64,000 nucleotides of DNA. Origin: Methylobacter sp. (GTDB lineage Bacteria; Pseudomonadota; Gammaproteobacteria; Methylococcales; Methylomonadaceae). A model generated the notes under the pieces. The model was not told the DNA's origin and made no database searches. It was given only the letters and a program-made list of their open reading frames with translations. Shown here piece after piece: positions 26,311 to 35,637 of this stretch. The DNA lies in the NCBI GenBank assembly GCA_028716975.1, contig JAQUOU010000009.1:1-64000 (forward strand), in the 5' to 3' direction. The position numbers and the translations under genes were made by a program. The first letter of the stretch is position 1. Every line of letters begins with the position of its first letter.

Positions 26311-26460
26311 GCTTTAGCTAAATCCGAATACATTTACAAAATCCAAATGACAATAATTTTGTCAGTTGGAATCAGGATAAATAATCAAAGCCATAAATAA
26401 GGCATCTACTTGGCACAGTCGTAAATAGCTGTAATGTATCTATATAAAACCTCATTAATG
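26311..26460. other. 150-bp gap with an imperfect palindrome, possible promoter or operator
   Basis: CCAAATGACA (26343-26352) pairs with TGTCAGTTGG (26360-26369) with one mismatch around a 7-base loop. No T-tract follows on the minus strand, so it is more like an operator or attenuator than a terminator. It lies about 33 bases upstream of the barrel gene and could split the long operon into two transcription units. Confidence 0.4.
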
Positions 26461-27369
26461 CTAATGCGCATATTGTCCATATCTGTAATAACCTGCATCC
26501 ATACCTACTTTTGATTTGTTGAGTACTGCCAACACCACGTCACAAGATGCCAATTTATTAACAGACTCCATTACCATACTCTGCAATGTGGTTTCGGCTT
26601 CTATTACCAATACAACCTGACCCACCAACCGTGCCAGAATCTCTCCCTGTGTAGCAGCGAGCAAAGGCGGCGAATCAAAGATCACGATTCGATCAGGGTA
26701 TCTGTTGCTTAACTGTTTTGCTAGTAAAATCATCCTGTTACTGGATAATAATTCAGTAGAATGCTTGTGTCTTTTACCTGCCGGAATTACCCGGAGCCCA
26801 GGCATATTTGTTTTAAGCACTATATCCGAAAACTCTACATCCTGGCCTTCCAGGTACTCGATTAATCCGGGCGAGGATTTGATTCCCAATGTTTTTGAAA
26901 TGGATGGACGGGCAACATCGGCATCGATCAATAACACTTTTTTATCTCGTTCAGTGGCAATACTCAAAGCAAGATTAATGGCAGTAAATGTTTTACCTTC
27001 GCCCGGCACACTGCTTGTTACCAAAATCAGATTTGAGCGTTCAATGCCTACGCTCCCTTCTCCGAAAGCATTACTGACTAAGGGCCGCTTAATATTTCTA
27101 TATTCTTCTATTGTCTGCGTATTTGAATCACCAGGTGTAACAAAGCCTAATTCAGCTAATTTTGCCCAATTAATCTCTGTTGTTTCTTCAATAACCTTAC
27201 TCTCTGTTTTTTCAGTGTGAGTAACCTGACTTACTGGGGTTATTAATTGCTTTAGCGAACTAGGCTGTTCAGGTGAGGGTTTGTTTATCTCCAGAGGAGA
27301 ATCGGTTGCATTATCAACCATTTGCCCCTCATTTTTGGCTTTGTTAAAAGCATTTTCAATGATACTCAT
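26461..27369 (-). CDS. Exosortase-A-associated tyrosine autokinase (BY-kinase domain)
   Basis: The 302-residue protein carries the BY-kinase core: Walker A SSVPGEGKT at residues 119-127, Walker A' LLIDADVARP near 147, and Walker B VIFDSPPLL. The C-terminal tail GYYRYGQY supplies a small tyrosine cluster for autophosphorylation. It is the free-standing cytoplasmic partner of the chain-length protein encoded 20 bases upstream, as in TIGR03018 proteins, and is expected to control polymer length through phosphorylation cycles. The first 80 residues are polar and poorly conserved. Confidence 0.9.
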   Translation of the reverse strand: MSIIENAFNKAKNEGQMVDNATDSPLEINKPSPEQPSSLKQLITPVSQVTHTEKTESKVIEETTEINWAKLAELGFVTPGDSNTQTIEEYRNIKRPLVSNAFGEGSVGIERSNLILVTSSVPGEGKTFTAINLALSIATERDKKVLLIDADVARPSISKTLGIKSSPGLIEYLEGQDVEFSDIVLKTNMPGLRVIPAGKRHKHSTELLSSNRMILLAKQLSNRYPDRIVIFDSPPLLAATQGEILARLVGQVVLVIEAETTLQSMVMESVNKLASCDVVLAVLNKSKVGMDAGYYRYGQYAH

Positions 27370-27389
27370 TTATACCTCTACACAATTTT

Positions 27390-28967
27390 TCAACTAATGC
27401 TTTTAAACAAACCGGTTAGACCGAAAAATTTGATCTCTAAAATTTCAATTGTCATAAAACTGATATAAATCATAACTAGACCTAAAGTTGCAGCGCTATA
27501 TCTGATCAATTCAATTTTATCTTTTTCTGCTTGAAGTACATTTGTTTTCATAGACACGCTCCCTAATACAGGAAGCCCTGTTAACTGTCTAAGCTGTAAC
27601 GTGGACATGATCGTCGGCCTGATAAAATAAAATAAAAATGCCATGGCCAGTCCTAATAGAATGCCGGTTATCAGTACAGCGGAGAATAAAAGTTCGCGAT
27701 TTGGTGAAGAAGGTTTTAATGGTTTATCCGGTGCATCGGCTATTTTAAACTTTAAAGCTTCCGCCTGATCATCTACTTTCTCCGACATGCTTGCCTGCTC
27801 CCTGCTTTCAAGGAGTTTTTGATAATTGCTTTTTATTGAGTCATAGTCTCTATTCAGGTTTTGCAACTCGGTTTCGATAGTCAGTCTTGAATTGAGCTCA
27901 TCCCCAATTCTATCAACCCTATGCTTTAGTTCATCAACTCGCGCTTGAGATGATGCTACCATAGCTTCCGCCTCATTAAGCGCTATCTTTATTGTCTGTA
28001 TATAGGGATTAGCCATCACTTCCGGCTTGGCAAACATGTCTTTCGCTGGATCTTCTTTCTCAGCTTTTTGTTTACTTTTTTGTAATTCCGCTATTGTTTT
28101 ATTTATTGATACAATTTCAGGGTGTTTTTGAGTAAATCTTAGTAAAAGCTCTTTTTTCTTTTCAGTAAGCGCCTGTATTCTCGCATCTTCTTCCGTTAAA
28201 TCGCCTGCGCCTTCGGTAATTCCCCAGTCTTCATCAGATTCTTTTATATCATTTAACTGATCCGATAAGACTTGTTTTCGTGACAGCGCTTCATTTAACT
28301 GCAATTTTGCATCTTCCAGTAAACTAGAGGCTCCCTGTACCTGAGAAATTTGGTCATTTCCTTCTCCAGGCAACAGCCCAAAATTAGCACGCTTAAAATT
28401 TTCCCTGGCTTTTTCTGCATTTCTTAAACGGGTTTCATAATCCTGAATTTGTTCATCTATAAATCTTTGGGCAACATCAGCCCCTGCAAGGGTAGATTTA
28501 TGGGTTTGCTCAGAAAAAACAGTTAAGACAGCTTGGACAACATTTTTCGCAGTGTCAGGGCTTTTTGCTTCGTATTTTATGGTAAAAATATCATCTGCAC
28601 CGCCATTGATTTTAATATCTTTTTTCAAACTTGTGATGAGTGCTTGCCGTTCCTGAGCATTTTTTACATTCTTATCCAGGTCTGACAGTTTTATTATCTG
28701 TTCGAGATTAGTTTGAGTAAACATCAATAGCTGCATAACACGGAGCAATCCCCTGACGTCGGATTGAATGGTCATTCCCTGAAGCAATGGCTGCAACATT
28801 GTACGCGTTTCAACATGGACTTTAGCTTCAGAAGCATATTTATTGGGCATAGCCGCAACAAATATCCATCCGCTGATGCAGACTATCCAAGCGATAATAA
28901 TAGCCATCCATTTGTATTTTAAAGTACCTTTTAAATAATAGAGGATTTCGGATATCTGGTCTTGCAT
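27390..28967 (-). CDS. XrtA-system polysaccharide chain-length determinant (Wzz/PCP type)
   Basis: The 525-residue protein has the PCP topology: a membrane helix at about 20-36, a large periplasmic domain with long coiled coils (about 175-400), and a second helix near 430-455. A third hydrophobic stretch near the C-terminus (about 490-510) is also present. PNKYASEAKVHVETRTMLQPLL is the Wzz-like N-terminal domain, and PDKPLKPSSPNRELL is the proline-rich motif before the second helix. It sets chain length together with the autokinase. It matches the TIGR03007 exosortase-locus family. Confidence 0.92.
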   Translation of the reverse strand: MQDQISEILYYLKGTLKYKWMAIIIAWIVCISGWIFVAAMPNKYASEAKVHVETRTMLQPLLQGMTIQSDVRGLLRVMQLLMFTQTNLEQIIKLSDLDKNVKNAQERQALITSLKKDIKINGGADDIFTIKYEAKSPDTAKNVVQAVLTVFSEQTHKSTLAGADVAQRFIDEQIQDYETRLRNAEKARENFKRANFGLLPGEGNDQISQVQGASSLLEDAKLQLNEALSRKQVLSDQLNDIKESDEDWGITEGAGDLTEEDARIQALTEKKKELLLRFTQKHPEIVSINKTIAELQKSKQKAEKEDPAKDMFAKPEVMANPYIQTIKIALNEAEAMVASSQARVDELKHRVDRIGDELNSRLTIETELQNLNRDYDSIKSNYQKLLESREQASMSEKVDDQAEALKFKIADAPDKPLKPSSPNRELLFSAVLITGILLGLAMAFLFYFIRPTIMSTLQLRQLTGLPVLGSVSMKTNVLQAEKDKIELIRYSAATLGLVMIYISFMTIEILEIKFFGLTGLFKSIS

Positions 28968-29018
28968 AGTATTTTGCTGCTCTTCTTAAGATCTTACGAT
29001 TAATTTATTACTCAGGCG

Positions 29019-29723
29019 TTAAAAAAATGCTTCGGGAATTATTACAATATCCCCTGGTAAAATTTTCACATTTGCAGATAAATCAGCATTGTTAATCAAG
29101 TCATCAATTTTGATTCCAAAATGCTGTTGTTCACCATTGATATTGCGAATAATACTCGCTCGATTTCCATCAGAATACTGCCCAAGTCCGCCAACTTGTA
29201 TCATTAAATCCAGCAAGGTCATATCTTTCTTATAAGGAAATGCTTTTGCAGAGAATCGGGCGCCTCCACCGCCTCCAACGCCTGCTCCACCACTAGAACC
29301 TCCGCCGCCGCCTCCACCGCTACTGCTTCCGCCGCTCAACTGGCCGACGATTCTAACTTGCTGAGTATATACACCCTGAAAGCCGCCTACCATGATGACC
29401 ACCTGCGGATCCCTGACATATTTTCCCAGTTCTTTTTCCATTACCCTGGCTAACTGCGAAGGTGTTTTTCCGCTCGCCAACAGATCTTCTGCTAATGGAA
29501 TAGTTATTTTTCCATCCGGCCTAACTGTTGCAGTAGTCGATATATCGGGATTTCCCCATACAAAAATAGTTACACTATCCCCAGGGCCGATAATATACGT
29601 ATAGTCAGAAGGAATAACAGCATCTTCCTCCTGAGTCAGTTGTGGATACCCACAACCTGAAGCCAGCAGGACAAGCATAGGAAATGCCAATTTTATTGTC
29701 TTTATCAACCTCACACCCATCAC
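29019..29723 (-). CDS. Polysaccharide export lipoprotein (Wza-like, XrtA-associated)
   Basis: The 234-residue precursor has a lipoprotein signal with lipobox LASGC (Cys24). A Poly_export domain follows (YIIGPGDSVTIFVWGNPDI, RPDGKITIPL) and then a SLBB-like domain (residues 160-234, ending KILPGDIVIIPEAFF). Between them lies a low-complexity Gly/Ser tract at about residues 129-153 that most relatives seem to lack. It is predicted to form the outer-membrane export ring for the EPS. It is upstream of the chain-length gene by 51 bases. Confidence 0.9.
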   Translation of the reverse strand: MMGVRLIKTIKLAFPMLVLLASGCGYPQLTQEEDAVIPSDYTYIIGPGDSVTIFVWGNPDISTTATVRPDGKITIPLAEDLLASGKTPSQLARVMEKELGKYVRDPQVVIMVGGFQGVYTQQVRIVGQLSGGSSSGGGGGGGSSGGAGVGGGGGARFSAKAFPYKKDMTLLDLMIQVGGLGQYSDGNRASIIRNINGEQQHFGIKIDDLINNADLSANVKILPGDIVIIPEAFF

Positions 29724-29763
29724 CTCGATCGCTTAAATATCTACTTGGAAAAGCCGTACAATC

Positions 29764-31056
29764 TTAAAGTCTCCACAGCGTAATTCCTGTGGGGACATTA
29801 TTTCTTTCAAGTTTGGCTTTAACATCTATAACTATGCCCGACTTATTTTCCAACAATCCTACTAAATAAGACCAGTCTTTAGCCATAAAATATTGGTGCG
29901 GCACTGCTAACAGGAGAGCATCAGCCGGTTTCAATTCATTTTCACCCGCTAATAATTTTATATTATATTCTTCCATAACTTCGTGTGCATCCGCCATTGG
30001 ATCAAATACTTGCACGTTTATCTGATAGTCCTGCAATTCTCGTACTATATCAATGACCCGTGTATTCCTAATATCAGGGACATTTTCCTTAAAGGTAAAA
30101 CCCAGAATAGTAACAGAGCTTCCTTTCACGCATTTTCCGGCTTTAATAAGCAGTTTTATTGTCTGGCCTGCAATAAAGCTGCCCATGCTATCGTTAATAC
30201 TACGTCCTGACAAAATCACCTGAGGCGCATATCCCAGGATTGCGGCTTTATAGGTCAGGTAATAAGGATCAACCCCTATGCAATGACCACCTACCAAGCC
30301 CGGGTCAAAAGGCAGAAAATTCCATTTTGTCGAGGCTGCAGCGAGTACATCCCGCGTATCAATATCCATTTTATTGAAAATCAATGCTAACTCATTCATC
30401 AATGAAATATTTAAGTCCCGTTGTGTATTCTCAATTACTTTTGCCGCTTCCGCCACCTTGATTGTAGCTGCTTTATGTACGCCGGCCGCAACAACTGACT
30501 CATAGACTGAGGCTACAATTTCCAGAGTCTCAGGCGTATCACCGGAAACTACTTTGGTGATTGTTTTGAAAGTGTGAACTTTATCCCCGGGATTAATCCG
30601 TTCCGGCGAGTATCCGACATTAAAATCGACACCCCATTTTAATCCTGATGCCTGCTCCAGAACCGGAATACATTCTTCTTCGGTGGCGCCTGGATAAACT
30701 GTTGATTCATAAACGACAATATCACCTTTTTTAAGCTGTTTGCCAACGGTTATCGAGGCATTGATAACCGGCGACAAATCAGGCTGCTTCGCATGATTAA
30801 CAGGCGTGGGCACTGCAATAATATGAAAGTCCGCTTTTTTTAAATCGCCGGCATCATAAGTATATAAAATTTGTGCTGCTTCCAAATCATGCGCACTAAC
30901 TTCATTGGTTCTTTCAACGCCCTTCTTTAGCTCTTCAATCCGGCTGGAATTAATATCAAAGCCAATTACTTGGCCAATTTTTCCGAACTCTACCGCCACC
31001 GGTAAGCCGACATAACCCAAACCGACAACTGAAATTTTCCTGTTATGCTTATTCAT
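29764..31056 (-). CDS. tviB: UDP-N-acetyl-D-glucosamine/galactosamine 6-dehydrogenase (TviB/WbpA type)
   Basis: This 430-residue enzyme of the UDP-sugar dehydrogenase family has [15 protein letters not shown] as NAD-binding motif, [17 protein letters not shown], and the catalytic [14 protein letters not shown]. These are closer to TviB/VipA than to Ugd at 10548, so N-acetylhexosaminuronate formation is predicted. It overlaps the epimerase gene by one base (ATG within the stop region at 31056), which suggests coupled translation. The exact sugar cannot be decided from sequence. Confidence 0.9.
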   Translation of the reverse strand: MNKHNRKISVVGLGYVGLPVAVEFGKIGQVIGFDINSSRIEELKKGVERTNEVSAHDLEAAQILYTYDAGDLKKADFHIIAVPTPVNHAKQPDLSPVINASITVGKQLKKGDIVVYESTVYPGATEEECIPVLEQASGLKWGVDFNVGYSPERINPGDKVHTFKTITKVVSGDTPETLEIVASVYESVVAAGVHKAATIKVAEAAKVIENTQRDLNISLMNELALIFNKMDIDTRDVLAAASTKWNFLPFDPGLVGGHCIGVDPYYLTYKAAILGYAPQVILSGRSINDSMGSFIAGQTIKLLIKAGKCVKGSSVTILGFTFKENVPDIRNTRVIDIVRELQDYQINVQVFDPMADAHEVMEEYNIKLLAGENELKPADALLLAVPHQYFMAKDWSYLVGLLENKSGIVIDVKAKLERNNVPTGITLWRL

Positions 31057-32066
31057 CAGACTATCCCGTAAAAATCTTTATACCATTCAACAAAGTTCTT
31101 AATTCCATTTTCCAGCAACGTTGCAGGCTTATACCCTAGATCATTAACCAGATCTGAAACATCCGCATAGGTGTCAGGAACATCGCCTGCCTGTAGCGGC
31201 AGAAAATTCTTTATTGCTTCTTTACCCAAGCATTTTTCCAGGGTTTCAATGAATTCTAATAAATTAACAGGGTTATTGTTACCAATGTTATATATCCTAT
31301 AGGGAGCTTTACTTGTACCAGGATCAGGATTTTCACTTGCCCAACTGGCATTTACTTGGGCCGGCTTATCAATAACCCTTATAATTCCCTCAACAATATC
31401 ATCTATATAGGTAAAGTCGCGGCGGTGATTGCCATAGTTAAATACGTCAATCGGTTTTCCTTCGATGATGTTGCGTGTGAACATAAACAGAGACATATCC
31501 GGCCGCCCCCAAGGTCCGTATACAGTAAAAAAGCGCAAGCCGGTCGTGGGCAGATGATAAAGATGGCTATAGGTATGAGCCATCAATTCATTGGCCTTTT
31601 TACTGGCCGCATACAGAGAAACAGGATGATCGATATTGTCATGGATTGAAAAGGGCATTCTGGTATTAGCCCCATAAACCGAACTGGAAGAAGCATATGC
31701 CAGATGCTCGATAGCATTATGCCTGCACCCTTCCAGTATATTAATGAAACCGACTATATTCGAATCAATGTAGGCATGAGGATTGGTAATTGAATATCTT
31801 ACCCCCGCCTGTGCTGCCAGATGCATGACTCGCTGAATCTTCTCCTTAGCAAAAAGATTTTCTACTCCCTGACGGTCCGCAATTTCAAGTTTTATAAATT
31901 TAAACTTCTCATAATCACGCAATCTCTCCAATCTTGCGAGCTTTAAATTGACATCATAATAATCATTAAGATTATCTATCCCAACAACCTCGTCCCCCCG
32001 TTCCAGCAATCTTATACCAAGCGTTGAGCCTATAAATCCGGCCGCTCCTGTTACCAGTATCTTCAA
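31056..32066 (-). CDS. NAD-dependent nucleotide-sugar epimerase (UDP-glucuronate 4-epimerase type)
   Basis: The 336-residue protein is a short-chain dehydrogenase/reductase-type epimerase. NAD binding uses GAAGFIG (residues 7-13), and the catalytic YxxxK is [25 protein letters not shown] and [12 protein letters not shown] are typical of the CapI/UDP-glucuronate 4-epimerase branch, as is [13 protein letters not shown]. It could convert UDP-GlcA (from Ugd) to UDP-GalA, or act on the TviB product. It is full length and tightly linked to the dehydrogenase gene. Confidence 0.88.
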   Translation of the reverse strand: MKILVTGAAGFIGSTLGIRLLERGDEVVGIDNLNDYYDVNLKLARLERLRDYEKFKFIKLEIADRQGVENLFAKEKIQRVMHLAAQAGVRYSITNPHAYIDSNIVGFINILEGCRHNAIEHLAYASSSSVYGANTRMPFSIHDNIDHPVSLYAASKKANELMAHTYSHLYHLPTTGLRFFTVYGPWGRPDMSLFMFTRNIIEGKPIDVFNYGNHRRDFTYIDDIVEGIIRVIDKPAQVNASWASENPDPGTSKAPYRIYNIGNNNPVNLLEFIETLEKCLGKEAIKNFLPLQAGDVPDTYADVSDLVNDLGYKPATLLENGIKNFVEWYKDFYGIV

Positions 32067-32117
32067 AATCGACTCCCCATTAATTACAGACTAAGTATAG
32101 AAATAATTTACTAAAGA

Positions 32118-34592
32118 TCAACCACTTCTAGTTTTAGCTATCGTTTCCTTCAATAATGTTTCGGCGGCCTTTTTGTCAGGAAAGCTGCCTTTTCTTCCTG
32201 CCAGCTCAAGCGCCTGCTTAAGCTCTGAAATTGCAGCGCCATTATTGCCATTTTTATAATGCGCAAATCCTAAATGGTATCTGAATACCGGGACATCGGG
32301 AGATGAGCTTATAATCTGGTTTAATATTCTTAATCCTTCATTTACTTTACCTTGCTTAATCATTGCCCAGGCATAAGTATCCCTGAAATAAGGTTGATCA
32401 GAATCCTTAAATTTTTCAGTCAGCTCAACGGCTCTATTAAGTTTTTCTTCGTTAGTAAAATGTTCGCTTAAAACACTCGCCAAGTTATTGATCGCTATAT
32501 CTAGCTGCGGGTTTTTTACAAGTAATGACTCATACATCGAAACAGCGGAATCGTAATTTCCCTGTAATTCATACAATGAAGCGAGCGATAACGATAATTT
32601 TACATTCTCAGGGTTCTGTTTAAGTCCATCCTGATAAAGTTCAATAGCACCCTTATTGTCGTTTTGTGCCAGCTTCAGGCTTGCTAATGAACTATATAAC
32701 TGTGGGACATTAGGGTTAGCCTTAATAAAATTTGTTAATAGCAATGATCCCTTATCAAATTTTTTGTCAATTAAGAACAAATCGCTCAGAAGAATAGCTG
32801 CAGAAACATTCTGGGGGTTTCCCGACAGCAAATCATTTAAAAAAGCCACCATTTCATTTCGTTTATTCATTTGTTCATAGCAACGTGCCATATTGCCTAA
32901 AGCATCGCTATTTTCGGGAAACTTTACTAATAATTCTTTATATAATCCGACGGCTTTAACACACTCTCCCTGGCCTTGAAGAATTTGAGCCTGCAAATAT
33001 TTAGAAAGATCGTTTGCCAGAGGGTTAGAGGAATTTGCGATTCGCTGCACAACAGCTTTTGCAGCATCCCAGTCATTATCGGATAAATTTACCTTAACCA
33101 GCTTCTCGAGCAAGACAATATTGTCCGGCTTAAGCCTTATCGCTTTTTCTAAAAGCTCTTTTGCATACTTAAGATTATTATTCTTCAAAGCTTTGTCATA
33201 TACATATGCCAATGCCTGTAAATTTGCGGGATTAACTTCCAAGGCTGCTGAGAACTGCCTGTCTGCCTGTTTTTGATCGCCTTTAACCAAAAACGACTCA
33301 CCTAATAAAATCAAGGCCTCCTCAGAATCAGGCTTACTCCAGATAACCTTATTCAATAATTCAATGGCTTCATCATACTGTTCTTTTACAAGCAATAATC
33401 TTGCCCGTAAAATTTTTCCATCGTCGTAATTCGAGTTTGCATCTAAAATTTCGTCAACAATTCGTCCCGCTTCCTGGTAGTTTTTTTGATCAAATGCAAT
33501 TTTTGCTAAAATAGTTTTTGCTGAAAGGCCTACGTTTGAATCCTCTTCCAGTTCTATAACCCGATTAAGTATTTTACTGGCTTCACCAAAGTTTTTTCTC
33601 CCAATCATCCAGGTTGAAAGATCAAGCAGCATACGTGGCTGGTCATTATGCTTCTCGGTAAATTGGTGAAACTGTTCTTCAACCTTTCCTTTACCCGTAA
33701 CCGTCAGAAAATCAAGCAACATTAATTTCGGTTTAATGTTATTGGGCTCTTCGTCAACAAGACCACGCAGTATTTCTTCTGCTTCTTTTATCTTGCCTGT
33801 TTGCGCATAAATTTTGGCCAGAGAAACTTTAAACTCCTGGTTCTCAGGAGATAAGCTAACTAATTTTTGATAATCAGAAATAACGGCATCTATATTTTTT
33901 GTTTTTGCATCCAGTTGAATTTTAAAAAGATGCAAGGCAATGTTTTTCTTATCTGATTCTATTGCTTTATCAATAAAAGCCAAAGCCTGAGGGAAATCCT
34001 CCTTTTCCGTATAGATTGATGCTTTCAAGGAAAGGGCATCCGTATAGTTTGAATTCACCTTTAATATGCTGTCGATAATGGCAAGGGCTTCTTCCTGCTT
34101 CTTTAGCCGGATAAGTGCTGAAGCTTTTAACGCGAGCGCTTCCAGATTCTGGCTTGAATTTTTCAAAATGACTTCGGCCTGCTTCAGAGTCGCATCCGGT
34201 TCTCCAAACAGAAGCTGTACTTTTCCGAGTTTTAATCTAGCCTCCTTATGCCCGGGAGCCAGCTCAATTGTCTTTATCAGGTTGTCCCTCATGGCTTTGA
34301 ACTGCTTGTTTTTCTCATCCAGTAATGCCAGATAATAATAAGTTTCAGCAGTATCCGTATCAGATTGCCTGGCCGTTTTTAATTCAAGCTTCGCCTTTTC
34401 ATATTCTCCCTTATTGAAGTATTCAACTCCTCGTTGCAAATGTTCTTTTGATTCTTCCTCACTGTTACATCCACCTAGCAATAATATTGCCGGTAAAATG
34501 GATATAACTATTAATTTTTTTTTGTCGTCATGATGAAGATCAAACATTCTAATCAACCTGCTAAAAATTTTATTATAAAAAAGTTGTTTCAT
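32118..34592 (-). CDS. prsT: XrtA/PEP-CTERM-system TPR lipoprotein PrsT
   Basis: The 824-residue protein begins with a polar stretch, then a signal segment with lipobox LLGGC (Cys42). The rest is a chain of roughly twenty tetratricopeptide-like helix pairs, such as YNKGEYEKAKLELKTA-type and AETYYYLALLDEKNKQ-type units. It fits the TIGR02917 PrsT family, which is restricted to exosortase-A loci. A scaffold role in EPS assembly or export at the envelope is inferred from location. It is the first gene of the minus-strand locus, so the main promoter should lie within 34593-35368. Confidence 0.9.
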   Translation of the reverse strand: MKQLFYNKIFSRLIRMFDLHHDDKKKLIVISILPAILLLGGCNSEEESKEHLQRGVEYFNKGEYEKAKLELKTARQSDTDTAETYYYLALLDEKNKQFKAMRDNLIKTIELAPGHKEARLKLGKVQLLFGEPDATLKQAEVILKNSSQNLEALALKASALIRLKKQEEALAIIDSILKVNSNYTDALSLKASIYTEKEDFPQALAFIDKAIESDKKNIALHLFKIQLDAKTKNIDAVISDYQKLVSLSPENQEFKVSLAKIYAQTGKIKEAEEILRGLVDEEPNNIKPKLMLLDFLTVTGKGKVEEQFHQFTEKHNDQPRMLLDLSTWMIGRKNFGEASKILNRVIELEEDSNVGLSAKTILAKIAFDQKNYQEAGRIVDEILDANSNYDDGKILRARLLLVKEQYDEAIELLNKVIWSKPDSEEALILLGESFLVKGDQKQADRQFSAALEVNPANLQALAYVYDKALKNNNLKYAKELLEKAIRLKPDNIVLLEKLVKVNLSDNDWDAAKAVVQRIANSSNPLANDLSKYLQAQILQGQGECVKAVGLYKELLVKFPENSDALGNMARCYEQMNKRNEMVAFLNDLLSGNPQNVSAAILLSDLFLIDKKFDKGSLLLTNFIKANPNVPQLYSSLASLKLAQNDNKGAIELYQDGLKQNPENVKLSLSLASLYELQGNYDSAVSMYESLLVKNPQLDIAINNLASVLSEHFTNEEKLNRAVELTEKFKDSDQPYFRDTYAWAMIKQGKVNEGLRILNQIISSSPDVPVFRYHLGFAHYKNGNNGAAISELKQALELAGRKGSFPDKKAAETLLKETIAKTRSG

Positions 34593-35368
34593 AAGAATTT
34601 AATAGACACATACTCAACTCTCTTTTTATTTGGTAAAGAATTTGCGTAAGTTCTCCCTCAACTTCTTAGCAGTATAGTCAAATATCCATGCCGCTTTTTG
34701 AATACCAACATAACTTCTCTGCCGCTCTATCGGATCATAAGTCGGAACTAATATTACTTATTAAGTATAATTTATTGATATTTATAAGATAAACTAGATT
34801 GAAGATTATTTATAGCGATATTTGCAAGTCTAACCGGGAAGTGAAAATATTTTCTATTTTAAAAGCCGGCTAATGTATCGAACTTAAAGTGAAGCATCAA
34901 CCCTAATCTATAATTAACGCTCATATACCTTCATTGTCTGAAAGAGAAGGGCTGGACATCATCATTCTGTAGAGAACGGGTAAAATGAAATTGACGCGGA
35001 CAAAAAACGAACACATAAATTATATTGAAGGGCGGATTCGAACTCTAGATTACTAAAATCTTGAATAGAATCAATTAAGTCCAGACAATAAAAAAATTGC
35101 AGGGAGACGCTAAATGAACAGTTATTCTTTGTCTGCTATTAGGATTAAGTATGTAACGCTTTGTCACAGTTGTCCATTAAAATCCTTTCTCTCATTTGAG
35201 GAAGTAAGCTATAAAAATGCTGAATCTGACATATTCCACTTAGCGAAAGAAATAAGTTGACGGGGAGTATTACTGTTAGTGAAATCCTGCAAAAATGACG
35301 GAGGCGCCCGATGGTGTTGAACTTTAATATTTCAGCATTGATAATAGGCAATAATGCCTAAATACTTA
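34593..35368. other. AT-rich intergenic region upstream of prsT; likely EPS promoter region
   Basis: About 780 bases with no convincing complete gene. The region holds a protein-like minus-strand remnant (34626-34757). A short stretch at 35031-35045 resembles a tRNA T-loop but does not fold as one. It also contains a 6-bp inverted repeat (TAGGCA/TGCCTA, 35345-35360). It is the best place for a locus-wide promoter. I could not define a sigma-54 or sigma-70 site with confidence. Confidence 0.5.
34626..34757 (-). pseudogene. Protein-like remnant without a start codon
   Basis: Between two in-frame TAA codons and the TAA at 34626, 43 codons stay open with a protein-like composition: VPTYDPIERQRSYVGIQKAA, then WIFDYTAKKLRENLRKFFTK. 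No ATG or GTG lies in the frame. It may be the 3' end of a deleted gene upstream of prsT, or a short peptide using a rare start. I do not recognise a family. Confidence 0.35.
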
Positions 35369-35533
35369 TCACAACTGCCGGCCATTATTTTCGGGCTGCT
35401 TTACCTGTTCGGCCAAATCGTCTTCTAAATGCTTTTCCGCGTGTTTCGCATCACTCGTTATTATAGCCAGCCGGCGGTTAAGATCTTCCAGCATTTCAAT
35501 TAACTGGGCACGAACTTCATCATATTTTTTCAT
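35369..35533 (-). CDS. Short TraR/DksA-like N-terminal coiled-coil protein
   Basis: A 54-residue ORF starting MKKYDEVRAQLIEMLEDLNRRL. This, and the following HAEKHLEDDLAEQ, resemble the N-terminal coiled-coil domain of TraR/DksA-family regulators, which bind RNA polymerase. The C-terminal C4 zinc finger is missing: the frame ends at PENNGRQL where relatives continue into the zinc domain. It is likely a decayed gene, though a short functional protein is possible. It lies divergently from moxR, about 100 bases away. Confidence 0.5.
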   Translation of the reverse strand: MKKYDEVRAQLIEMLEDLNRRLAIITSDAKHAEKHLEDDLAEQVKQPENNGRQL

Positions 35534-35637
35534 AATAAATCCAGCTCATTCGCTGTCTTGAGTGCTACTTAATTCAACAGCGTGCTCTATACTGAATTAT
35601 AAATCCACGTATTTATCAGCACAACCCATCATCCTCC

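Noticed and set aside
26408-26425. TGGCAC on the plus strand as a sigma-54 -24 element
   Set aside because: No TTGC follows at the right spacing, and no plus-strand gene lies downstream.
35020-35060. tRNA-like T-loop (GTTCGAATC on the minus strand)
   Set aside because: The flanking bases do not form the 5-bp T-stem, and no anticodon or D arm is present. It is chance or an untraceable remnant.
35145-35351. 68-codon minus-strand ORF upstream of prsT
   Set aside because: There is no recognisable motif, composition is not distinctive, and there is no ribosome site; left as intergenic.
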